A stretch of 64,000 bases of DNA from Piezodorus guildinii (Eukaryota > Arthropoda > Insecta > Hemiptera > Pentatomidae): assembly GCA_023052935.1 (NCBI GenBank), contig CM041297.1, positions 110,661,563-110,725,562 on the forward strand. Reading direction: 5' to 3'. The position numbers and the translations under genes were made by a program. The notes beneath the pieces were generated by a model, which saw only the letters and a list, made by a program, of their open reading frames with translations, ran no database searches and was not told the DNA's origin. Below, piece after piece: positions 10,975 to 21,096 of the stretch (its first letter is position 1; every line of letters begins with the position of its first letter).

Positions 10975-11215
10975 GCGTGAATAGGAAAATATACCATGAA
11001 GGGTCCTGGTCTCAGTACTTAAATAAGCAGAGATCACACTCAGCCAGGTTTCCCACATTTTGGTTACCCACTTAATAGGGGCTGGTTGTTCTCCAGGAAG
11101 GGGTCAACATCAGGGTCGCCCCACGGTTGAAGTATCAGAATAAATAATAAATAATGTTCCGCCACAGCTGTGATTCGAACCTGGAACCTGGATAACAGTA
11201 GACCTGTGCATGATT
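10975..11215 (-). mobile_element. SINE-B copy (tRNA-derived), minus strand
   Basis: On the minus strand the head at the right end has an A-box-like CAGGTCTACTGTTATCC and a B box CAGGTTCGAATCAC. The body matches the 49.6-kb copy (TACCCACTT..AGAGGCTGG on the plus strand), and the 3' end carries CAGGACCCTTCATGG. Relative to the 49.6-kb copy it holds an extra segment around 11,115-11,165 ending in a TAAATAATAAATAA run, so it may be composite. Confidence 0.6.
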
Positions 11216-12004
11216 TTTTTTTTTGTACTGTAGTTTTTGGTAGATTTTTTTTTGTTTGCGTCTTTCAATAGTCTATAAATATTAATTTGAAAATTGTATG
11301 TATAATGGGATACAGAGAAGTAGACGTTTCATGTTATTTTATAGAAAAATAAATTATCTATAAATCACTTAGTTACCCTTGGCTCATTACTACTGCGGGG
11401 TAACCTACTTCTTACATTTAAATAAATCAGGCACATTACTCCGTCTAAATAACCAAAAACATTATCTATAACACATACAGATATACGCTTTATACACATA
11501 GACACAAATTCGTTAGAGAAATGAGGTTGACTATATAGCAGATAGGCCTTTTTTTTTTCTAGAATAGAAAATTTGAAATCCACTTTACAAAATTTAGAGA
11601 ATCAGCTATCTATATTATTCTTACTTTATTTTTTATTTGTTTACGAATATACAGAATCCTTTCTTAAATATTTTTAAATCGAAAGGACTGATTGCCCCAC
11701 CACTGAAGTATCAGATAAAAAAAAAATAATAATAAATCCCCTCCAAGTTGTACAGTAGCTGAAAAGAAGCTTTCTCCGTCAAGGGATTTCGACCTGGTCC
11801 TATTAGCCTGATGATGGCTGCCGCTGTGGCAGGAATGATGGTCTTCGCTCGCATTAATAACTCTATATTCAATACCTGTCATCCTTATTTATATACAAAA
11901 CTTCTATCCTAATTTATTATTTAATATTTATTTTATCGATACTTACACCGTCGCCATGAACTTTGTGAACTCTAACTTCAAATAATTATTGAAAATTAAA
12001 TCAC
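11216..12004. other. AT-rich spacer with one possible retro-tail
   Basis: No gene. The motif TTGCCCCACCACTGAAGTAT at 11,692 followed by an (AAT)n run resembles the segment at 11,118 in the SINE-B copy and may be a shared retroelement 3' end. The rest is unassigned. Confidence 0.35.
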
Positions 12005-12016
12005 CTTTGTACAAAT

Positions 12017-13358
12017 TTTTTTTTTTTTTTTTTTTTTTTTAGAAATACTACAGTTTGTTACATAATGAACATTAGTAATAGAGATGTAGTACACATTCAT
12101 ACAATATATACAGAATAATGATAATAAAGTCAAATTACATAAAATCGGAAATAAATAAATTCGAATATATACAAGAAAATAACAATTAAAAAAACAAATC
12201 AAAACAACAACCTGTAGTAGAGATAAATACAAGTTGGGAAATAAACAAAAATCATACAAGCAAACTTAACTATATACAATATATACAATCTGCTAAAGGG
12301 ACCCTAGACTCCGCTGCTCCCTCCACAAGTGGGGGGAGAAGCCGAATCCAAGAGATCCCAGCGCCTCTCACCCGGCGCTTCACTGGTGTAAGCCAGTGGA
12401 GGCCGAGCTAGGGCGGAATAGCCACAAACATACAGTACATGAGTGGAGGATCTGACCAGTGTCAGAACTCCAGAATAAAAGTTTACAAAACGTCGCGGGG
12501 CCACTGCCGTTTCAATCTTCGAGGAGGATTGTAGGGATGGGTGGAGCTGGAGAGCGATTGAGCAAGAGGATTAGGGTGATGAAGAAGGTTCTGATGGAAT
12601 TTGGAAAATTTGGATGGTACCAGGTCTAAAATAAATGGAATATTAAGGTCGTGGTGTAGGGTACAGTTGGTAACGTAATAAGGAGCATTAACTATTGTTC
12701 GAAGGACTTTCGATTGGAAGGATTGGATACGTTTGATGTTAGAATGTTTAGTTGTCCCCCATAGTTCAAGTCCGTAGGCCCATATAGGTTTCAGTACTGT
12801 CTTATATATTAGTAATTTGTTGTCGACTGTAAGATGAGATTTTCTGTCCAGTAGTTTGTATAACCGGCCGAATCTGCGGTTGAGTTCTATCCTTTTAAGT
12901 CTTGTATGTGGGTTCCACGTCAGTCTTTTGTCTAGTAAAAAGCCAAGGTACCGGACTGTGTCTGAGGAAGGAAGCGGTATGGAATTGAATTTAACTGTTG
13001 GACAGGATTTACGTCGAAGGGTGAAAGTAACGTGTGTGCATTTGCTTTCGTTCACCTTAATTCGCCAAGCCTTACACCAGTCTTCGACAAGGGAAAGGTG
13101 CCTTTGGAGATTTAGCGATGCTACTTCAGGATCGGAATCGGATGATAAAATGGCTGTGTCATCAGCAAATGTTGCCAGAAAGGTTTTGGGATCGGTAGGG
13201 ATATCGGCGGTGTAGAGGATGTAGAGGACGGGTCCTAAGACGCTGCCTTGAGGAACACCGGCCTCAACAGAATAATGTTTGGAAAATTCGGAACCACAAC
13301 GAACTCGGAAGGAGCGGTTTGATAAATAGGATCGGAAGGAAGCGGTATGGAATTGAAG
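12017..13358 (-). mobile_element. Jockey copy J2, 5'-truncated, minus strand
   Basis: Flanked by a perfect 12-bp TSD CTTTGTACAAAT (12,005-12,016 and 13,359-13,370). A T tract at the left is the poly(A) tail, then a 3' UTR closely matching J3, then the last third of ORF2. Very similar to J3 in the shared part, so the same subfamily and fairly young. The 5' end carries ~24 extra bases copied from another part of the element (see findings). Confidence 0.92.
12483..13334 (-). pseudogene. J2 ORF2 C-terminal fragment (RT palm to end)
   Basis: Open minus-strand frame reaching from the truncation point to the stop, beginning around SNRSFRVRCGSEFS and containing GVPQGSVLGPVLY, FADDTAIL (FADD at 13,158-13,169) and YLGFLLDKRLTWNPHTRL, and ending PRRLKRQWPRDVL. 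The catalytic Asp pair is intact but the endonuclease and the first RT Asp are missing because of 5' truncation. No host ATG is expected to drive it, so it is dead despite having no stop codons. It is nearly identical to J3 over this length. Confidence 0.88.
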
Positions 13359-13654
13359 CTTTGTACAAATAACGATGTCCTTTGCGCAAAATAACGCACT
13401 GGACTACTGATCTTTTGGTAGGTTCAAATTATCTTTACAAATAGCATACTTTGACTTATTGTTTACTTTTTATTCATTTAATGTATTCTATACTAGTGTG
13501 CACCCCTTAAGTGTTAGTTCTTAGTGTATCATTCAATCGCGATTTCAATCGAATGTAGACAAGAACATAAAGATATTTTTGGGCGCGATCGGGTTTAGAA
13601 ACAAAGTGATAACCTTTCACCTCTTTCTTTTAATTTAGCATAAAAATTTGCCAG

Positions 13655-14480
13655 AGGAAAGGTTATGCGAATCGAGAAAGGCTTTAAATTTCCGATTCTA
13701 GGGTACGCCGATGATTTGGTACTCGTGGACAAAGACCCGGAAACTATATAATTAAATACAAGTACACTAATGAAAACTGGTAAAGGCATAGGGCTTGAAA
13801 TAAATACGAATAAGATAAATATAAGATAATTAATAGAAACCGTGATAATTTTGGTGATATAAATGTACATAATAGATGTTTAAGTATATACAGGAAATTA
13901 AGTATTTAGGTAGGATAACCGGATAAAACGAAATCCAGGAGGAAATAAAGGCAGGAAATGCATGTTATTATTCTGTTGGGGAATTACTCAGCTCGACGCT
14001 TGTGTCAAGTAACTTGAAGGTTAGATAGAAAACTATTGTTATTCCTACGGGTCTATACTGATGTGAAACGTGGTCGCTTACTTTGTAGGATGAACAACGC
14101 TTCAAGGTTTTCGAGAATAAAGCACTACATAAAATATTTGGTGCAAAGAGAGATTAGGCCTCTGGAGATTTAGGAGGTTACACAACGCGTAATTACAGAA
14201 CTTGTATCCCGTCAGTATAATTCAGTTGATACCATCGCGACAATTCAAATAAGCGTGTGAAGTTTTTAGGCTTACTGATGAACTAATTCCGAAAAGGGTG
14301 GTATCCGCTGATCCGACTAATAAGCATCCCCAAAGTATGCCGAGACGTCGGTGGGAGGATTAGTCTGACTCGGAGGCTTGGGCTTGGACGGTGTTCATTG
14401 AACGAATATGTAGAGGCAAGATTTGGTGATATCGGGATTGAACCCTCGGGTTATTAATAATATCTCATTTTTTTTAAGGG
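13655..14480 (+). pseudogene. RTE-like LINE reverse-transcriptase relic
   Basis: Plus-strand pieces in several frames read RIEKGFKFPILGYADDLVLV (YADD at 13,704-13,715), then KYLGRI..EIQEEIKAGNACYYS, then C-terminal blocks resembling CETWSLT, FKVFENKALHKIFG, DELIPKRVVSADP and a PRRRWED-like motif. This order (YADD, KYLG, ETW, RWxGH/RxPK, GRPRxRWxD) is typical of RTE and related LINE ORF2 proteins. Many stops and frameshifts make it dead. It starts directly downstream of J2; its own ends are not resolved. Confidence 0.7.
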
Positions 14481-15061
14481 AGATTAGTAAAGATTTGGCG
14501 GGGGTCATTGCTTTTCTATGCCGAAGCTAGTGCTGCGCAAGACTCTAGATCAGTGATAATCATAACTCAGATTTAGCACAACAAACTTAAATACATATTT
14601 TAGGCCTCCGTATCTCTAAAAATCACAATTCCCTCCCTAATGAATTGGTCATTCTGTTTAATTCACGTCTATATGCCACGGAGTAAGTTCTTTTCCTTTT
14701 ACAGTTTGAATTGTATCTAGATACTCCATTCTTATAATGCTTTAATACTTGGGGATTTATCAAGTTATCCTGACTCGGATCAGTTAATTCCTGGACGTTT
14801 ATGATAAAGGTTGAACCTCGACAGTTAAGCGGGGATCACCTAAACTAAGCTCAACTTGTCATTTTTATGAAGAGATATTGTTGGATGACCTTTATCGCTA
14901 TGGCCTAGAGTTTTTTTATGTTGTTAATATTATTATTATTCTTTACAGCACATTTCGAATATAGAAATTCGCGATTAATTTTAAGTCAAAGTTAATCTTA
15001 TGATCTCATTAATAATAATAATTTAATTATGCCATAAATCATTTTATTTCAGCCTTAGAAC
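14481..15061. other. Spacer, nothing recognised
   Basis: AT-rich with no gene or repeat that I can support. Confidence 0.4.
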
Positions 15062-15616
15062 CATTTTTTACTTTCACTTACTATGTATAGTGTTTGCGAG
15101 TTCCAGTTTTCAACGAAAATACCTGTTTTAGGGTCCCCTGAGTCAAAATAAAGTACATTTAATTTTGTAGATTCTATAAAATAACCATATTATCTTGTTA
15201 GCATTGATAAATAACAACTAAATATGCATGTTGAGCGAATTTGAAAAATAACTAAAGGGAAAACTAAAAAAAAAACAAAAAAAAAAAACATTTTTTTTAA
15301 TGCAATTTTTGTTTTTAACAGTAATATACATGTATAATATACCGTAGGAAAGTTAAATATTTTAGAAAAAATATTATCTCATATACAAGTTTTTAAAAGT
15401 TATTAGAGACTGATGAAAAGCCGATAAAACTAAGTGATTATTTTAGATAATAATATAATAGATTTTGTAATAAAACACACGTTTCTATAGAAATTCCATT
15501 TAATTAATTCTTTAATGGTTTCACTCATTTTCATCTCTTACTGTATTTGAAAATTCTTTAATCGATTCTGAAAACGGAGGTAAGTGAAAGTCGTGTGTTC
15601 CCCGCACCAGATTTTT
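15062..15616 (-). repeat. AGTGAAAGT repeat family, copy 2 (internally shortened)
   Basis: Reverse complement of copy 1. Starts ACTTTCACTTACTATGTATA, includes TTAGGGTCCCCTGAGTC, and ends GGAGGTAAGTGAAAGTCGTG then GCACCAGATTTTT. About 555 bp against 900 in copy 1, with the middle (the AAAATCG/GTGCAAAATGC part) missing. Both inverted ends are preserved. Confidence 0.65.
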
Positions 15617-18064
15617 AAACATGCGCAGCCTTGTTAAATATCATATTATTACTATTATTAGTGTAGTATCTTTTTAAAGCTATTGAAATTTATTTGTGGA
15701 ATGTTCGTAAAGCAAAATTTTTTATCTTCTCGTAAGGCGGTCCTCGATCCCAATAACCTAACCTGTACATTGTTATTAAAGTTCATATTAAACTCGTATA
15801 TCAGGGCTGTTTACGACCTAGTAGTAACACGGTTGCCATAAAATTACATTATCTCACGGCAAAATGGTCTCGGAGTGTACCTTGTTTAATAGGCTAAATA
15901 TGATTAGGTCTGTTTTATTGCCCATGAATCATGAGATGAGATTCCTAATTATTAAAGGCCAAAGGGAGCATTAATTGTTATTTTTCTCAATGTTTCAGTT
16001 TAATTATTTTGTCTTATGTTATATAGGGAATAATTTTTATCATGGGACAGGATTCTGAACAAAATACCTAAGGATTTTAATTAATTCTTATTTACCACGA
16101 TAAAAAAAGAAAACAGTAAAATAAATAACTTCTGATTAGTTATATTAATGATGTAGATGGATGATGATGCTAATTATTGACAGAATGTTTTAAAGGTCTC
16201 CATTCTCTAACTGGAACATCCCAGCCTAAAAACGAAAAGTGGGTTTGTCAAATAATTATTTCTAGAATGTTAATGCGGCTTGATATTGTCGATTTTTGAT
16301 TGTAGAGTATCTTTCGAAAAGTTATTTCAGCGATTATGATAAAACTCACCAAAAGCCTTATCTTTCCCCTAAGTCCTTTGACTATATTTTCAAAAATTAT
16401 TAATGCTTTTTTATTATATATTAAAAATAGTCCTATAAGGAAACCTAAGTTCGCTGTATGAAAGCAACTCAATAAAGTGTTTATCTCAATCTACATTATC
16501 ATGAAAATTCAGGAGCAATCATTGGTGGTAAAAAATAAATAAAAGTGCATTTGATGGTAAATATTATAAATGAAAATTGTATGAATGCTCTATAAATTAA
16601 ATCTAAAGCGGAGAAATATTAGTAAATATACAGCCTGTTGGATTGCTAGACCTAACCTTGGATGAAATGCTGATTGTTTCCGAAAGCAGACTGATGCAAA
16701 TATGCAGTGCAAAGAACTGCTGTACTGCAATTGTTTAAATGAGATTTAATATTATTTTTTTTATTTTGTACAAAACATGGCCACAACTAACATGCCCCTC
16801 AACTCTCGCAGAAGGCTGAGAAGAAGTAGGATGAGGGACCTCTTAATATAAATGCGAATTAGAAACTACGCCAGGGAGAGAAGCCGCAGGGCATCTTCTC
16901 CCCATCATGCCTATCACGGCGCGACATCAACGTTATTGATATTCACATTCAGTAATTGTCAACCGCATGACAGGTGTAAAAAGAAATATACTACGAAAAA
17001 AAAATTGTCAACTTGTATTAAATTATTATTTATGTTTTAGAAATCAACGTCTCAATGGTGATACTTATTCTATATTGCATGTAAAGGTGAAATATCAAGT
17101 AAAGAGACACTTTAGAAGGAACTTAGACGGTGAGATCTAAACCTTCACTGTTTTTATAACTTTACGCCAACTTATCAAATATGCAATCTATAATTTAAAA
17201 AAAAAAAAAAAAACCCAATGATTCAATCTTTTAGACTAATCAGTTCCCATGACTATTTCTGGACTATTCAGGTTAGTGCACGCTTACTACTTTAAAATAC
17301 CAGCTTCTCCTTACTACCTTTTTTGTTTAAGCTGCACGAAATAAATAATTCATAACACGATTTAAAATAAAACAAAAAGTAAATAGTCAGAAGCAGACCT
17401 ATAGGAACAGACGGCGTTAAGGTTCGAGTAGGACGCAAACCTCCGGTAGGGAGATTCATATTATTTATTCAGTTAGGGTAATGAAGTGAATCTGAGCGTT
17501 TGGCCTGCGGATGGCATTAGATAAATCTACTGTTGCCTGTGCTGAGCCCTTATCTCGCTCCTCTCTCTACACAGAAACTGCCACTTAAGATGCTGTAATG
17601 CCTCGAGCCGCTCTTGGCTCAGAATATATAATTCCAGGGAGAATTACATAGATGCCGGGCTTCTAAATCAACTTAATTCATTCATTATATGTTAAATTGC
17701 GTTTTAGACTGGATTCAAGCTGGGCTAGAATTCATAGATATATGTTACTTTCGTATAGTTTTATTATAAGTGCTGCTCCTCAAAATGATTTTTATATATC
17801 GATTATTTTGCTACGCGATTCCGGTTTAATCATGGTTCGCCTGGATGTTCTCCCTTTTGTGCGATCGTTAAGTGATGTGAGGTAGAAAAATTGTTTTCTT
17901 ATTAAATAACTGTTATAAACGGAATGACAAAATAGCTATTCATCCCATGGTAAAATCAACAGCGAATTCAGAAGTAGTTATTTTTTTGAGAAAGAGGAGC
18001 TATGAAGGCAGTACAGCAATTACCATTTTTCCAATCCTTTATATATATAGTATGTCATTCTTAA
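15617..18064. other. Mostly unique AT-rich spacer
   Basis: No gene supported. A lone MITE right terminus (GAAATCAACGTCTCAAT) sits at 17,040-17,056. The block 17,395-17,660 has more balanced base composition but no convincing coding frame or repeat. Confidence 0.4.
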
Positions 18065-18316
18065 GGGCGGGGTGGCTGCGTAGGTTAGGGCGCGTTGCCC
18101 AGCAAGTAACCACAGAGGACCAAAAAAACAAAATAAATACGGAAGTTCGTGTCTCGGTGCTGAGGGGGCTTTTATCTCAGCATTTATCCCCTTCCTCATC
18201 ATCACTTGGCCAGAGAAGCCCCGTATAGCCTTCTAAGACAAGGTAGAGATTAAAAAAAAATAATAATAAATCAAAATAAAAAATATAATAAATAAATAAA
18301 ATAAACAAAAAGGGAA
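18065..18316 (+). mobile_element. SINE-C (tRNA-like head), single copy
   Basis: Begins GGCGGGGTGGCTGCGTAGG then TTAGGGCGCGTTGCCCAGC, typical of a tRNA-derived SINE head with an A-box-like start. The B box is not recognisable. A GC-richer body (GTGCTGAGGGGGC.., CTTGGCCAGAGAAGCCCCG) ends in a long A-rich (AATAA)n tail. No second copy found in the window. Confidence 0.5.
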
Positions 18317-18494
18317 AAAGTATGCCATTGTTTGCGACAGTTGGAATCTGGTGTTGTGTTGAAATGTATTGCTCAGCAGTCTCACGTAATAAATCATTTT
18401 CATGATAGGATATGCTATGTTAGGATATTCGGATTACCGATCCTGTATGCCGTAATTGGTATTGTATTGTGGGATCATCTGTGGATTAGTAGCT

Positions 18495-18700
18495 TCAAAC
18501 TTGGCAGATGGCACATTTTTGAATGTTAAAAATTCCTTGGTTATCCCGTGTTTCGGAGAGGATTTATAATTGATGTTTTGAGCCTGTGCGATGTTGGCTA
18601 CTGGCTAAAGATCATCATCCGAATTAAAGATGGAAAGGCAAAATTTAGGACTCGTACTATAGCATCATCTGATTTTGCCACATTACCTTTAAAGTGACGT
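18495..18700 (+). mobile_element. SINE-A copy 1, plus strand, headless
   Basis: Matches the complement of the 57-kb SINE-A. Ordered blocks are AAAAATTCCTTGGTTATC, TTTTGAGCCTGTGCGATG, GGCTAAAGATCATC, AGGCAAAATTTAGGACTC, TCTGATTTTGCCACAT and AAAGTGACG. The tRNA-like head is absent or too diverged. Confidence 0.6.
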
Positions 18701-19221
18701 TAAATGAATCAACGAACAAAATAACATATTATTTCTAATAATATCGTTGTATATTTAAAAATAAACAATATTGAATCGAATAAAAAAAACAGTTAATAAA
18801 CATTTATAGTATTATACTTCACCTTTTCAATTTACAATTCTATAAAAAAGACATAATTAAATAATAAAAATGCATCTTGTCATTATGAATAGTATGTCAT
18901 ATTCAAGTAGATAAACTGTCAGTATATTTCATTCCGATAATAATTTGAAATCAGATGGTTTTGAGACCATCTTCTTTTTTTAAATGTCTCAGTGGATTAT
19001 CTTGAATTGATTAGGAAGGAGGATTTTGGAAATGGAAATAATTTATTTTAAAATACGGATTGGTACGAAATATGCCTTTTCCCCCCTCAGAAATCTGTTT
19101 TGAGTCTTTACAAGACATAAGAAATAATTAACCAGCAGGACTTTAACGTACTAATTTTATTTGAATTAATTAATAGAGAAGTTAAAATCGACTATTATCC
19201 ATTTATATTTGTTGATGTTTT
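18701..19221. other. Spacer, nothing recognised
   Basis: AT-rich, no gene or repeat supported. Confidence 0.4.
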
Positions 19222-19420
19222 TTGTTTGTCACTTTATGCTACTGTGGCTTATCAGAAGATGCTACAGTGGGATTCCTATATTTGTCCTCTCCAGGTTTAA
19301 TTAGGATAGGGATCTTAAAAACCAGTCGCACGGGCATTTAAGCATCGCACAGGCTCAAGACCACCTTTTTACGTTCGCTCAGAAAGATGGTATAACTACT
19401 TAGGGTAAAAAAATCATAGG
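19222..19420 (-). mobile_element. SINE-A copy 2, minus strand, headless
   Basis: Shares TATGCTACTGTGGCTTATCA, CCAGGTTTAATTAGGATAGG, GCACAGGCTCAAGACCACC and TTTTTACGTTCGC with the 57-kb and 36-kb copies. It lies ~50 bp upstream of the J3 insertion site. Confidence 0.65.
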
Positions 19421-19472
19421 AACGATACATAGATTAGATTATCTATTTACATTTGACGATTAATTTCTCACT

Positions 19473-19785
19473 CGAGTTCTGCGCATGCGCGTGTGTATAG
19501 CGGTCATCTTTCAAGTCGGCTCTTGGATTTCTTGCTTTTTCAGTTGGATATCACTTCAGAACAGTCTTGAAAACATCACCAGGCTTCAGGATAACAACAA
19601 CAGTAAATATTGGAGCAAACAACGGTAAGTTGGGTTACAATTTACACTGTAAAGTGAATGCTGAGTCACCTCTTCATATCAGCTGATTGCCAATAGCTAG
19701 GCAAGGCTGGTCTTGCTTAAGTTTTCTTAAGTTATTTTTTTTCCCCCCACATCTGGTTATTATTTAATTATTTTCCTTACATGAA
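19473..19785 (+). promoter_or_regulatory. J3 5' UTR with presumed internal promoter
   Basis: Starts CGAGTTCTGCGCATGCGCG, matching the J1 start. Being intact to the first base of the element, it is a candidate for the internal RNA polymerase II promoter known in Jockey elements. Promoter activity is inferred from the family only. Confidence 0.45.
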
Positions 19786-21096
19786 ATGCGATATTATCAT
19801 CAAGTAATGTCCTCCAAAGCTTCAACTAAAAGATCTAGATCTAGTGGTTCAATCACGTCTCCTACAAAACAAAGACCTCGTCGTGATACTAATAAAAAAT
19901 TAAATCTACAAGCAACCCCTTCGGGTACTAATTCAGAATATGAACCACAACCTGGCACATCGTCACAAGGGATGACTGACGAATCGCCGTTTTTCACCCC
20001 GAATCCTTTTCAGATTTTGCATAATGAAAAAGAAAACATGGAATCTACTCCTATACCCAGTGAACCACGGCCTCCTCCCATATTTGTCAAAAATATTAGA
20101 AATTTCCAGTTGTTGTGTGCGCAATTGAACAAAATTACCGAATCTACCAGCTACTACTGTATGAGTAGAATCAATGATACCAAAATATCTCCTACTACTG
20201 CCGAGACATATAGAAAAATAGTGAAATATTTAACTGAAACCAAAGCAGATTTCCATACCTATCAGCTACGCCAAGAGAGAGCTTTAAGGGTTGTAATCAG
20301 AAACTTACACCCCTCGACACCAGTTGAAGCAATTAAAGAAGAACTAACGGAGATGGGCTATAAAGTGCGGCAAGTCACTAATGTCCTAAAGGATAAAATT
20401 CCTCTACCTCTCTTTTTTGTGGATTTGGAACCAGCAGAAGGAGTTGAAAAAATCTATGACCTCAATAGATTATACTATACCAGCGTAAGAGTTGAAAAAC
20501 CTTACATAAAGAAGGAGATAGTTCAGTGCCATAACTGTCAAGCATATGGTCATACTAAAAGTTATTGTCATCACATACCTCGATGCGTGAAATGCGGTGA
20601 ACAGCACAAGTCTGTGGAGTGCACAAAACCAAAATCAACACCAGCTGTATGTGCTCATTGCCTCAAGGACCACCCAGCCAACTATAAAGGATGCCAAATC
20701 TATAAGGAACTGAGGACCAGGTTTCAAAAACCTCAAGTACTGGATGAAACAGCAAGACAAGTAAGAAACAGAAGAGAACCCTCAAAACTTATTGATGCCA
20801 ATGTATCATTTGCCCACCTACTTGGAGGTGGAAATCAAAGTACTGAAGCCGTGGCCCTGCCGGAACTACAGAATGTACCTCAATCCATTCCACATATACC
20901 TCTTCCTCAAAATGTAACCAATCCTAAAAATCCTAATCAACCACAAATCTCTCATATCCCTCCTCCTTCAAATGCCACAGACCTTACCAGTTTGATGACA
21001 TCCTTTATCTCCGAAATTAAATCCCTTGTTATGCCCCTAATATCACTCCTTACGAATCTCGTATCAAATCTCATTCCTGCCTTAAAAAAACCATAA
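19786..21096 (+). CDS. J3 ORF1, gag-like zinc-knuckle RNA-binding protein (436 aa)
   Basis: Intact frame starting at an ATG shared with J1 (MRYYHQVMSSK). Role: ORF1 protein that binds element RNA in ribonucleoprotein particles. A basic, Ser/Thr-rich N-terminus is followed by the PRE_C2HC/RRM-like region (RNLHPSTPVEAIKEEL ... PLPLFFVDLEPAEG). Three zinc knuckles follow, all with ligands present: CHNCQAYGHTKSYC (CX2CX4HX4C), CVKCGEQHKSVEC (CX2CX3HX4C) and CAHCLKDHPANYKGC (CX2CX3HX6C). A Pro/Asn-rich linker leads to a hydrophobic tail (SEIKSLVMPLISLLTNLV). The tail of knuckles and the C-terminus are more conserved with J1 than the N-terminus. The stop TAA directly precedes the ATG of ORF2, in the same frame. 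Confidence 0.93.
   Translation: MRYYHQVMSSKASTKRSRSSGSITSPTKQRPRRDTNKKLNLQATPSGTNSEYEPQPGTSSQGMTDESPFFTPNPFQILHNEKENMESTPIPSEPRPPPIFVKNIRNFQLLCAQLNKITESTSYYCMSRINDTKISPTTAETYRKIVKYLTETKADFHTYQLRQERALRVVIRNLHPSTPVEAIKEELTEMGYKVRQVTNVLKDKIPLPLFFVDLEPAEGVEKIYDLNRLYYTSVRVEKPYIKKEIVQCHNCQAYGHTKSYCHHIPRCVKCGEQHKSVECTKPKSTPAVCAHCLKDHPANYKGCQIYKELRTRFQKPQVLDETARQVRNRREPSKLIDANVSFAHLLGGGNQSTEAVALPELQNVPQSIPHIPLPQNVTNPKNPNQPQISHIPPPSNATDLTSLMTSFISEIKSLVMPLISLLTNLVSNLIPALKKP

Noticed and set aside
12856..13215. 119-codon plus-strand frame
   Set aside because: Antisense shadow of the J2 reverse transcriptase on the minus strand.
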